A stretch of 64,000 bases of DNA. Origin: Candidatus Pristimantibacillus lignocellulolyticus. GTDB taxonomy: Bacteria > Bacillota > Bacilli > Paenibacillales > Paenibacillaceae. Location: the NCBI GenBank assembly GCA_023639215.1, contig CP097899.1:1581001-1645000 (forward strand), in the 5' to 3' direction. The notes below the pieces were generated by a model. It saw only the letters and a list, made by a program, of their open reading frames with translations. It was not told the DNA's origin and searched no databases. Position numbers and translations under genes: made by a program. Of this stretch, positions 18,645-25,912 are shown piece by piece. The first letter of the stretch is position 1; every line of letters starts with the position of its first letter.

Positions 18645-18650
18645 ACGCAC

Positions 18651-20417
18651 TTACGATAACAGCTTCGCTAACTTGGCTGACATTCTCGGCCAGATTTGAC
18701 GATGAAGTTCAACATTAAGTTCTCGATTCGTTGGAACTTCTATTACTTGTAACCCACCATGTTGCTTAGCCTGCTGGAAAGCTTCACGGAATTGTTGCCA
18801 ACTTTGGATCCGCTGGAATTGACCACCGTACATCTTAATCGCATGCTCATAATCTAGCCCAGTTGGTGTACCGAACAATACTTCAAAATGATTAGCAAGC
18901 TTCGCTTGTGGTAGGAAAGAGAAAATACCTCCACCATCATTATTCACGATGATAATCGTTATATTGAGTTGATGAAGCTTAGCAGCTAACAATCCATTCA
19001 TATCGTGGTAGAAGGACAAATCTCCAATTAACAATACCGTCTGCTCATTTACTGCACTAATGCCGATCGCAGTAGATACCAGTCCATCGATTCCATTCGC
19101 TCCCCGATTAGCCATAATGCGAATCATTCCTTCTTTGTTACAGAAGAAACTATCTACATCACGAATTGGCATTGAATTGCCTACAAACAACGTGCCACCC
19201 TTACTCATTAATGCTTGTAGCTCCGTAACTACTGTACCTTCGAATAGTTGACCAGCATGATCTCGGATAGTTTCTTGTTGTAATAGCTCTCTTGTTACTT
19301 CATTTACATTAAGCCACTGCGCTGTCCACTTGCTATGCTGACGTTCTACAGACAGTTCCAACTGTATTGTAGCTTTGCTGAGTTGCTCGCAGAATAAGAC
19401 AGGATGCACAGTGAAGCGATCTGATACTAACAGTGTTGGATCACGCCAACCCGCTTCATCGACCACAATCATTCTGCTACTTTGATGACGATTTATATAT
19501 TGTAGTAACGGTTTTGAGACTGGCATTGCTCCAAGACGAATGATCACTGAAGGTTCAAGCGTTGTTGCCACCATTTCATCTCTCAAAAATGAATCATAAC
19601 TATCTAATACGTAGCTTTGATCATGAGATCCACTTCTTAGCTGAGATAGCGGATCAGCCAGAATAGGGTAACCAAGCAGCGTAGCTAACGCCGTCACTGC
19701 TTCTAACAGCTCTGGCTCATCATGAGGACCACATACAATAATCCCTTTGTTTTCCTCGCTTAATTGCTTGGCTAGCATCTGCATTTGTTCTACAGAAGCT
19801 ACCATCGTCCCTACTACATTTGCAGTATAAGGTCGATCATCATCTCTGCCTCCGCCAAATAACTGTGGATGCTCTAGATCAGGAAGCAATGGCTCACGCA
19901 ATGGGAAGTTCAAGTGGACGGGGCCACTGGGCATACTACTTGCTGTCATCACCGCACGTGCAGCAGAAATACGAGCATGCTTTAACATGAGCTCACTTTG
20001 TTCAGGTATCGGCATCTCCGAGAACCATTTCACATGATCACCGTACAGCCCAATTTGATTAATCGTCTGCGGGGCTCCTACGTCACGTAGCTCATGCGGG
20101 CGATCTGCTGTAAGCACCACTAATGGCACGCGCGACAAATTAGCTTCCGTTATCGCAGGGAAGTAATTAGCCGCAGCCGTACCTGATGTGCATAATAGTG
20201 CTACAGCTTCTTGTTTCGCCTTTGCAATGCCTAGTGCGAAAAATGCCGCTGAACGTTCATCTATATTCATCCATAGTTGAAGCTCTGGATGTTCTGCTGC
20301 TAATACCGCTAAAGGTGTTGAGCGCGAGCCAGGACTGACAACGATATGCTTCAAGCCCGATCTTACCAATTCATCAATAAATGCGCTTAGATATAATGTT
20401 GCTCCGTCTGAACTCAT
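18651..20417 (-). CDS. menD: 2-Succinyl-5-enolpyruvyl-6-hydroxy-3-cyclohexene-1-carboxylate synthase
   Basis: 588 residues, thiamine-diphosphate enzyme. It adds the succinyl-semialdehyde unit from 2-oxoglutarate to isochorismate. The N-terminal VVSPGSRSTPLAV, the catalytic glutamate region NIDERSAAFFALG, the CTSGTAAANYFPAI segment and the ThDP/Mg motif GDLSFYHDMNG..NNDGGGIFSFLPQ are intact. The ATG at 20417 has GGAGG seven bases upstream (a GTG immediately before it is closer). It follows menF after a 170-base gap that holds a strong hairpin. Confidence 0.97.
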   Translation of the reverse strand: MSSDGATLYLSAFIDELVRSGLKHIVVSPGSRSTPLAVLAAEHPELQLWMNIDERSAAFFALGIAKAKQEAVALLCTSGTAAANYFPAITEANLSRVPLVVLTADRPHELRDVGAPQTINQIGLYGDHVKWFSEMPIPEQSELMLKHARISAARAVMTASSMPSGPVHLNFPLREPLLPDLEHPQLFGGGRDDDRPYTANVVGTMVASVEQMQMLAKQLSEENKGIIVCGPHDEPELLEAVTALATLLGYPILADPLSQLRSGSHDQSYVLDSYDSFLRDEMVATTLEPSVIIRLGAMPVSKPLLQYINRHQSSRMIVVDEAGWRDPTLLVSDRFTVHPVLFCEQLSKATIQLELSVERQHSKWTAQWLNVNEVTRELLQQETIRDHAGQLFEGTVVTELQALMSKGGTLFVGNSMPIRDVDSFFCNKEGMIRIMANRGANGIDGLVSTAIGISAVNEQTVLLIGDLSFYHDMNGLLAAKLHQLNITIIIVNNDGGGIFSFLPQAKLANHFEVLFGTPTGLDYEHAIKMYGGQFQRIQSWQQFREAFQQAKQHGGLQVIEVPTNRELNVELHRQIWPRMSAKLAKLLS

Positions 20418-20528
20418 CACTTTCCCTCCTACAACTTTTCATGGCCTCTTGAATATCTACAATGCGAATGAAAAGTCACTTCGAAAGCATTAACAAACTT
20501 TTCATAATTTCTTGAAAACTCATTTATA

Positions 20529-20578
20529 TTACTAATTCAGCTTTCTACTGGGTAGAAAGCTGAATTAGTAATTTTTTT
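20529..20578 (+). terminator. Perfect 20-bp stem with plus-strand T-run between menF and menD
   Basis: The arms at 20529-20548 and 20552-20571 are exact complements around a three-base loop (TGG). Seven T residues follow on the plus strand. On the minus strand, the direction of the men genes, the tail is ATATAAATG and not T-rich. It is therefore a strong intrinsic terminator for plus-strand (antisense) transcripts and at most a weaker one for menF. Confidence 0.8.
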
Positions 20579-20589
20579 CACTACGTTGT

Positions 20590-22002
20590 CTAATTTTCAA
20601 CCTCAATAGCTTGCAATGCTGCTAACATCGGTCTGAATTTCAATGCTGTTTCATTATATTCACTAAGCGGATCTGAATCACCGACAATACCACATCCAGC
20701 AAATAAATATGCTGTACTATCCTTCAGTAACGCTGAACGGATCGCTGCAGCAAATTCGCCTTCCAATCGAGTATTCAACCATCCGATTGGGGCAGCGTAC
20801 CAACCTCGATCCATATGTTCTAAAGTACGAATGGACTCCAATGCAGCTTGTCTTGGCATACCACCAAGCGCTGGTGTAGGATGTAATGCTTCCACAGCTT
20901 GAAGTAATGTAACATTTGGCTTAGCTTGACCAGAAATAGGCGTAGCTAGATGCTGGATATCTTTCAGCTTGCGAATAATGGGTGCATCCGGTGCTGAAAC
21001 ATCTTCACAAAGCTCTAACATTGCATCCTTTATCATATGGACTGCTAACTCATGTTCATGTAGGTTTTTTACATCTTGGCTCAAGAAGCTACCGAGATGT
21101 TCGTCTTCGGAAACCGTTGCACCACGAGCAATAGATCCTGCTAACGATAACGTCTGGAATTGATCTCCTTGACGCTTAATTAATCGTTCAGGAGTTGCAC
21201 CAACAAAACAGCTACACTGCTTATCAATAGCAAAAACGTAAGTATCAATTTGTTCAGTTAATAAACTTCTAACTACTTCTACCGCATGGAACGGTTCTTG
21301 CGCTTCTAACGTAATCGCTCTGGCTAGTACCACTTTCTCTAACTCTCCATTACGTATAGATGATGCAGCATTACCTACCGCACTCATCCAATCAGAAGGT
21401 GCTATTTCTTCCTTCATAATAGATTGTAACACTTCTCTATCTGCCGCTTCATATGCGTATTTCGCAAGATCAATACTTAATGTCTCTTGCTCAACTTCAT
21501 CATCATCCGGTGAAATCCATGCGTTAATCGTAAGCCATGTCTTACCTTCATATTCCGTAACCATAAATTGAGGCACAGCAAAGCTAGTATGAGCGAAATC
21601 GCTCCACTTCTCTGTCCGTTCAATAATAGGATCAAATGAAAAACCGCCAAATAATATAGGTCCTACATAACCTGAAATATTATGATCAATAATTGCTTCC
21701 GTAGCAATTGCTGTCCAAGCGTCATTAATCTCTTCATAGCGTGTCGTAGCATTGCTCGCAGTTAATGTAAGAACACTACCTAAGCCAACGAATGATAACG
21801 TTCTGCCTGGTTCAGACCATAAAAATCGATTTCCCTTATATTTGTGTTCATCGTATGAAAAAAAGGCTGGTAAATCCATCTTGTTGATCTCGGATACGGA
21901 GCTTACCAACACATTATTTCCCGAAAGACGGGCTTGTCGTTTGCCTTCTTTCATTAATATGTACATTTTATTATTAGAAATCACGTTATTCACCCTTGTC
22001 AT
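20590..22002 (-). CDS. menF: Isochorismate synthase
   Basis: 470 residues, chorismate-utilising enzyme family. It converts chorismate to isochorismate, the entry step to menaquinone. The C-terminal catalytic part includes KVVLARAITLEA, ERLIKRQGDQFQTLSLAGSIARG, LHPTPALGGMPRQAAL and GWLN..EGEFAAAIRSAL, typical of isochorismate rather than anthranilate synthases. The start is uncertain: the ATG at 22002 has poor spacing to AAGG, while a GTG at 21984 has AAGGGTG eight bases upstream. It is first in the men operon and divergent from menA. Confidence 0.94.
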   Translation of the reverse strand: MTRVNNVISNNKMYILMKEGKRQARLSGNNVLVSSVSEINKMDLPAFFSYDEHKYKGNRFLWSEPGRTLSFVGLGSVLTLTASNATTRYEEINDAWTAIATEAIIDHNISGYVGPILFGGFSFDPIIERTEKWSDFAHTSFAVPQFMVTEYEGKTWLTINAWISPDDDEVEQETLSIDLAKYAYEAADREVLQSIMKEEIAPSDWMSAVGNAASSIRNGELEKVVLARAITLEAQEPFHAVEVVRSLLTEQIDTYVFAIDKQCSCFVGATPERLIKRQGDQFQTLSLAGSIARGATVSEDEHLGSFLSQDVKNLHEHELAVHMIKDAMLELCEDVSAPDAPIIRKLKDIQHLATPISGQAKPNVTLLQAVEALHPTPALGGMPRQAALESIRTLEHMDRGWYAAPIGWLNTRLEGEFAAAIRSALLKDSTAYLFAGCGIVGDSDPLSEYNETALKFRPMLAALQAIEVEN

Positions 22003-22026
22003 TACCTTACCGAATTATCTGTTTCA

Positions 22027-22055
22027 AGAATACACTCCTACTAGAATATCGTCAA
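22027..22055 (-). promoter_or_regulatory. Promoter candidate for menF operon
   Basis: On the minus strand TTGACG (22050-22055), 17-base spacer, TATTCT (22027-22032). The predicted start is about 20 bases before the coding region. Confidence 0.5.
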
Positions 22056-22076
22056 CTTTCTACCAAGTTTCTAGCG

Positions 22077-22105
22077 TTGACACTTTAACCTAGTTATCCT
22101 ACACT
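22077..22105 (+). promoter_or_regulatory. Promoter candidate for menA
   Basis: TTGACA (22077-22082), 17-base spacer, TACACT (22100-22105). The -35 box is perfect and the -10 is weaker. It lies back to back with the menF promoter. Confidence 0.5.
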
Positions 22106-22155
22106 TAGAATTGAACTTTATTATGTTACTTATATTATAATAGTAAGGATGCGGT

Positions 22156-23076
22156 ATGATGCAAACAGAATTACACACAACCACCGAAAATGTTTGGTGG
22201 CGGCTTATGCGTCCTCATACATTGACAGCGTCATTTGTCCCTGTATTCACTGGTACTGCAATGGCACTTTTTGATAATCAGATGAATTTGTTATTGTTTA
22301 TGTTGATGCTTGTTGCTTCGCTTCTTATTCAAGCTGCAACGAATATGTTCAATGAATATTACGATTTTGTTCGCGGACTAGACACAAAAGACTCTGTTGG
22401 TATTGGTGGAACCATTGTACGTGATGGTGTAGCACCGAAATTCGTACGAAATCTTGCCTTTTTATTCTACTTTATCTCCATCCTTCTCGGAATATATATT
22501 TGTATGGCTAGCTCATGGTGGATAGCAGTAATTGGCTTAGTATGTATGCTTGTTGGGTATTTCTATACAGCTGGTCCGCTACCTATTTCTTCTACTCCAT
22601 TTGGTGAACTATTTGCAGGCTTATTAATGGGTCCAGTTATTATTATGATTACGTATTACATTCAAACGGGCATTTTTTCATGGTCTCATTTCTATGTATC
22701 TATAAGTGTTGGTTTCTTGATTGGTGCGATCAATTTATCGAACAATATTCGCGATCTTGATGGTGACAAAGAATTTGGACGTAAAACTATTGCTATTTTG
22801 TTAGGACGTCCCAATGCGATTAAGTTACTTGCTGCTTCTTTCATTATTGCTTTCGCTTGGATTGTCGTCCTTGTCTTTACAGGACATGTTACACCTTGGG
22901 CTATACTTGTATTCGCTAGTGCACCTAAAGCGATTCAAGCGATTAAACAATTCCAAGGTAAAACGGTTGCTTTTGAAATGATGCCTGCTATGAAATCAAC
23001 TGCTCAGTTCAATACATTTTTCGGCTTATTATTAACGTTCAGTATATTGCTTGGCTATGTTGTGAAACAATTCTAA
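22156..23076 (+). CDS. menA: 1,4-Dihydroxy-2-naphthoate polyprenyltransferase
   Basis: 306 residues, UbiA superfamily integral membrane enzyme. It attaches the polyprenyl chain to DHNA with loss of CO2, giving demethylmenaquinone. The first Asp-rich motif is seen in NMFNEYYDFVRGLDTKDS and the second in NNIRDLDGDKEFGRKTIA; about eight or nine hydrophobic segments follow family spacing. It opens a short plus-strand operon with the thioesterase gene, divergent from menF. AAGG lies seven bases before the ATG at 22156. Confidence 0.97.
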   Translation: MMQTELHTTTENVWWRLMRPHTLTASFVPVFTGTAMALFDNQMNLLLFMLMLVASLLIQAATNMFNEYYDFVRGLDTKDSVGIGGTIVRDGVAPKFVRNLAFLFYFISILLGIYICMASSWWIAVIGLVCMLVGYFYTAGPLPISSTPFGELFAGLLMGPVIIMITYYIQTGIFSWSHFYVSISVGFLIGAINLSNNIRDLDGDKEFGRKTIAILLGRPNAIKLLAASFIIAFAWIVVLVFTGHVTPWAILVFASAPKAIQAIKQFQGKTVAFEMMPAMKSTAQFNTFFGLLLTFSILLGYVVKQF

Positions 23077-23116
23077 TGAATGATCATCTACATGTCTTGT
23101 ACGGAGGAATACCCAT

Positions 23117-23509
23117 ATGATGGATATTAAAGGAACAATTATTGAAACGTTAGGAATTGAAACGTTAGAATTATCCGCTCAAAAAGTAGTATGTACAATG
23201 CCTGTAAATGAAAAAACTAAACAACCATTTGGCTTATTGCATGGTGGGGCATCTGTCGTTCTTGCGGAAACTGTTGCAAGTATCGGTGCATGGGCTAGCA
23301 TAGATCAAGAAAATGAAATTGCAATGGGCATGGAAATTAACGCTAACCATTTACGCAGTGTCGGACAAGGGATAGTTACAGCAGTAGGAACTCCACTGCA
23401 TAAAGGTCGTAGCTCCGCAGTATGGGATATTAAGATTACCGATGAACAAAATCGACTAATCTGTGTCTCTCGTTGTACAGTAGCGATAGCTAAGAAACGT
23501 AAAGATTAA
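23117..23509 (+). CDS. menI: Hotdog-fold thioesterase, probable DHNA-CoA hydrolase
   Basis: 130 residues, PaaI/YdiI-like hotdog thioesterase. The sequence FGLLHGGASVVLAETVASIGAW carries the helix with the catalytic Glu and the HGG motif of DHNA-CoA thioesterases; PLHKGRSSAVWDIKI matches the second conserved region. It would release 1,4-dihydroxy-2-naphthoate from its CoA ester between the MenB and MenA steps, fitting its position 40 bases after menA. The specific substrate is inferred from context and resemblance to YdiI. GGAGG precedes the ATG. Confidence 0.82.
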   Translation: MMDIKGTIIETLGIETLELSAQKVVCTMPVNEKTKQPFGLLHGGASVVLAETVASIGAWASIDQENEIAMGMEINANHLRSVGQGIVTAVGTPLHKGRSSAVWDIKITDEQNRLICVSRCTVAIAKKRKD

Positions 23510-23549
23510 CAGGAGTAGTATTGAAGAGGCACTGCTAGTATAAAATATA

Positions 23550-23619
23550 AATACCCTATCATCGATGTAGCTGACAAAGATTAATCATCTTTTACTTACA
23601 TTGTGATAGGGTATTTTCT
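23550..23619 (+). terminator. Terminator of menA-menI
   Basis: Arms AATACCCTATCA and TGATAGGGTATT enclose a long loop that itself can pair; TTTTC follows on the plus strand. Confidence 0.8.
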
Positions 23620-23675
23620 TCTTATTATGATGATTAATGAGTACATAACATGCTACACCGAAAGGAGAACAATCT

Positions 23676-24152
23676 ATGTTGCACATTCAAAGATATCAAG
23701 CTTCACAAATAGAAGAAATAATTAACCTCTTCTACAATACTGTTCATCATATAAATGCGGCACATTATTCAGCTAAACAACTACAAGCTTGGGCCCCGCC
23801 AGAGGAGCGTTCCAATAAAGTTGAGAGTTGGCAGCAAAGTTTACAACAACATATTACCTACGTTGCGATAAAAGATGGCATAATCGTAGGTTTTTCTGAT
23901 ATGAGCGATGATGGACATCTTGATCGCCTATATGTACATAAAGATTATCAACGCCAAAGAATTGCTAGCACACTGCTAACTCATTTAGAGTACGATGCCC
24001 AGCAATTAAAGCTGGACTCCATCTATACAGAAGCAAGTATTACAGCTAAACCATTTTTTGAGCATCACGACTTTCAAGTGGAACATATGCAACAAGTTGA
24101 GCGGCAGCAGGTTTCATTAACAAATTACGTCATGAGTAAATCATTAGGTTAA
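23676..24152 (+). CDS. GNAT-family N-acetyltransferase
   Basis: 158 residues. The core shows VAIKDGIIVGFSDMSDDGHLDRLYVHKDYQRQRIASTLL; the acetyl-CoA-binding motif A is QRQRIAS. The layout resembles YafP-like GNAT proteins, whose substrates are mostly unknown. It is a single gene with AAAGGAG ahead of the ATG at 23676, between the menI terminator and the ssb terminator. No substrate can be named. Confidence 0.85.
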   Translation: MLHIQRYQASQIEEIINLFYNTVHHINAAHYSAKQLQAWAPPEERSNKVESWQQSLQQHITYVAIKDGIIVGFSDMSDDGHLDRLYVHKDYQRQRIASTLLTHLEYDAQQLKLDSIYTEASITAKPFFEHHDFQVEHMQQVERQQVSLTNYVMSKSLG

Positions 24153-24172
24153 CAAATTTCATCGCTTTTCGT

Positions 24173-24223
24173 TTATCCACAGTGGATATCCTGTTTGCAC
24201 ATACATTATTCACAAGTGGATAA
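24173..24223. promoter_or_regulatory. Pair of DnaA-box sequences away from oriC
   Basis: A perfect box TTATCCACA lies at 24173-24181 and a one-mismatch box (TTATCCACT on the minus strand) at 24215-24223. A third weaker match (ATATCCACT, minus strand) lies at 24181-24189. They fall in the gene-free stretch between the GNAT and ssb genes, with the intervening 24224-24300 otherwise empty. Confidence 0.5.
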
Positions 24224-24304
24224 CTCTCTTCTACGATCCTTCAGGTTTCTTCCACATGTTATTAACACACCATAATTTTAATCACGCTACCAATTATAAT
24301 AGAC

Positions 24305-24334
24305 AAAAAAAGGACCCTTGCATCAGCAAGGGTC
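24305..24334 (-). terminator. Terminator of rpsF-ssb
   Basis: A nine-bp stem GACCCTTGC/GCAAGGGTC (24313-24334) with a four-base loop, followed by TTTTTTT on the minus strand. It ends the shortened rpsF-ssb operon 40 bases after ssb. Confidence 0.93.
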
Positions 24335-24373
24335 AAAGTGACTTTTAACATAAATTCAAAACATGTCAGTGCA

Positions 24374-24865
24374 TTAGAATGGTAAGTCGTCTTCCGATAT
24401 ATCAATAGGGCGTCCGTCATCCTTGAATGGATCAACATTGGTACTGCGTGGGGCTTGAGCAGGACGATTACTTTGGCTTCCGCCATCTGCGTTATATCCG
24501 CCACCATTATTATTGCTATAGCTCTCTTCACGAGGGCTACCTTCACGATTGGATTCCAAGAAGCGAACATTGTCTGCAATTACTTCTGTAACATACACAC
24601 GCTTGCCCTCATTGTTCTCGTAATTCCGCACTTGAATACGTCCTTCAACTGCAGTTAAGCGACCTTTACGCAAATAGTTTGCGCAAGTTTCAGCTAATTG
24701 GCGCCACGTTACAACTGGAATGAAATCCGCTTCACGCTCTCCGCCACTAGAAGAAAATGGTCTATCAACAGCAATCGTAAATTGAGTAACAGCAACACCA
24801 GCTGGGGTATAGCGTAGTTCTGGATCCTTCGTTAATCTTCCGATCAATATCACACGGTTCAACAT
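24374..24865 (-). CDS. ssb: Single-stranded DNA-binding protein
   Basis: 163 residues. The N-terminal OB fold (about 1-106; MLNRVILIGRLTKDPELRYTP) binds ssDNA; a flexible Gly/Asn/Ser-rich linker leads to the acidic partner-binding tail DISEDDLPF. It protects ssDNA and docks repair and replication proteins. It lies 35 bases after rpsF and ends in its own terminator, so unlike in most Firmicutes rpsR does not follow. Confidence 0.98.
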   Translation of the reverse strand: MLNRVILIGRLTKDPELRYTPAGVAVTQFTIAVDRPFSSSGGEREADFIPVVTWRQLAETCANYLRKGRLTAVEGRIQVRNYENNEGKRVYVTEVIADNVRFLESNREGSPREESYSNNNGGGYNADGGSQSNRPAQAPRSTNVDPFKDDGRPIDISEDDLPF

Positions 24866-24900
24866 TATTACTTTCCTCCCAATCGAAACCTTGAGACTTC

Positions 24901-25185
24901 TTAAGCTACATCTCTTACGATCAACGAACGGATAACTTCATCCGCAATCTTCATTACACGATCAAGCTCGTTTACAATCTCAGCAGTAGCTGTAAATTGT
25001 ACTAGTACGAAATGACCTTCACGAAGTTTGTTGATTTCATACGCAAGGCGACGCTTTCCGATAACATCGGATTTTGTAACCTCACCACCGTTGGAGATAA
25101 CTCCATTAAACTTTTCAACAAGAGCTTGAACAGCTTCTTGCTCAACATCCGGACGAATGATGTACATCACTTCATATTTGCGCAT
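24901..25185 (-). CDS. rpsF: 30S ribosomal protein S6
   Basis: 94 residues, standard length. The start MRKYEVMYIIRPDVEQEAV and the basic region GKRRLAYEINKLREGHFVLVQF are family signatures. S6 pairs with S18 on the 30S platform. AAAGGGAGGTG precedes the ATG at 25185. A short structured leader (25186-25250) resembles the S6:S18 autoregulatory motif known for this operon. Confidence 0.98.
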   Translation of the reverse strand: MRKYEVMYIIRPDVEQEAVQALVEKFNGVISNGGEVTKSDVIGKRRLAYEINKLREGHFVLVQFTATAEIVNELDRVMKIADEVIRSLIVRDVA

Positions 25186-25250
25186 TTTATTTCACCTCCC
25201 TTTGGACTAACGGCCCTATAAATAGAGCAAGGAGCGAGTGTGTACTCGCA
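25186..25250 (-). promoter_or_regulatory. Candidate S6:S18-responsive leader of rpsF
   Basis: Read on the minus strand the leader contains a hairpin GCGAGT-ACAC-ACTCGC. A second stem GCTCTAT/ATAGGGC follows, flanked by a CCG-containing bulge (GGGCCGTTAGTCC), with outer CTCCTT/AAGGGAG pairing that would cover the ribosome site. Published rpsF leaders bind the S6:S18 dimer through a conserved CCG next to a stem. The match here is by eye. Confidence 0.45.
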
Positions 25251-25257
25251 TCTGCTT

Positions 25258-25286
25258 AGTATAACAAATGTTATAGGCAAATACAA
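25258..25286 (-). promoter_or_regulatory. Promoter candidate for rpsF-ssb
   Basis: On the minus strand TTGTAT (25281-25286), 17-base spacer, TATACT (25258-25263) with an extended TGT before the -10. Confidence 0.55.
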
Positions 25287-25324
25287 GGTAAGCATGACAA
25301 TGTTAATATACACCACCTATTATA

Positions 25325-25534
25325 GAAGTAGTTCAAAAAGCAGACTTTGATAACGATGATTAGCTTTGTAGCATATTCGACATCGAAGATGAAGTGAACT
25401 TGGGTAGTCTGGTACGCGTGTACTAATAATGTACACTTGCGTTCCTGCTCCCTCAAGTAGTACTTCATCTTCTTGATTCTGAAAGCCCGCATTTTGAACC
25501 CTCATTGGAACTGGTAGTTTAAAAACTGGACTTT
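25325..25534. repeat. Family A palindromic element, copy A2
   Basis: 210 bp element just upstream of the rpsF promoter. It has the same plan as A1: arm (GTTCAAAAAGCAGACTTT), body with GTGTAC hairpin, inverted arm (..GCATTTTGAAC), short spacer, and the arm again in a decayed direct copy (25511-25534). The inner stem GAAGATGAAGT with ACTTCATCTTC is perfect here. It encodes no credible protein. Confidence 0.83.
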
Positions 25535-25594
25535 AATCGATGCAATACAGGAAGATTTACTTTCGCAACGAAGTTTTTTTCTTGAGCATGTATA

Positions 25595-25623
25595 TTAATG
25601 AATCAATGTGCACATATTATAAT
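25595..25623 (+). promoter_or_regulatory. Promoter candidate for the 25.6-25.8 kb transcript
   Basis: A perfect TATAAT (25618-25623) lies 17 bases after a weak TTAATG (25595-25600) on the plus strand. Transcription would start near 25630, at the edge of the rod-like structure. Confidence 0.4.
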
Positions 25624-25629
25624 CGACGG

Positions 25630-25800
25630 TGAAGAGAGGTGTGGTTCCGTTGGACTTAATAAGTGCAAGGAATAAAAGCTTTTCAACTCGCTAAATGTAG
25701 CAAGGGAAGGATTCCATTATTGCCCACGCAATAATGGTCATTACGATTAGTGGAATATTTGCTTAGCCTACGCTGAGTTTGTTCTTACTTGTGTAATTTT
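25630..25800 (+). ncRNA. Candidate structured small RNA, unidentified
   Basis: The gene-free stretch 25535-25854 contains a nested set of inverted repeats that together form one long rod. The stems are AACTC (25685-25689) with GAGTT (25775-25779), GCTA with TAGC, AGCAA with TTGCT, ATTCCA with TGGAAT, and an apical TTATTGC/GCAATAA stem. Outside these, AAGT/ACTT and TTA/TAA could extend the rod. No protein of more than about 18 codons is encoded. Orientation is uncertain because the rod reads similarly on both strands; plus is chosen for the promoter. Confidence 0.35.
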
Positions 25801-25850
25801 CTTTTCTTACAGAAGATGAAGTGTTACATCAATATCATTAGCCGTCACAA

Positions 25851-25895
25851 AAAGAAAGACCCTATCGCTAAGATTATCTTAGTAGTAGGGTCTTT
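25851..25895 (-). terminator. Terminator of trpB
   Basis: Arms AAAGACCCTA and TAGGGTCTTT with an inner CTAAGAT/ATCTTAG stem lie 18 bases after the trpB stop; CTTTTTGT follows on the minus strand. Confidence 0.9.
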
Positions 25896-25912
25896 CTCTT
25901 TATATAGATACA

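Noticed and set aside
25641..25694. Leader peptide of about 14-18 codons ending before 25695
   Set aside because: A GTG/TTG frame with a GAGAGG site exists, but it is very short, has no telling codon run and overlaps the structured segment; support is too weak to call a gene.
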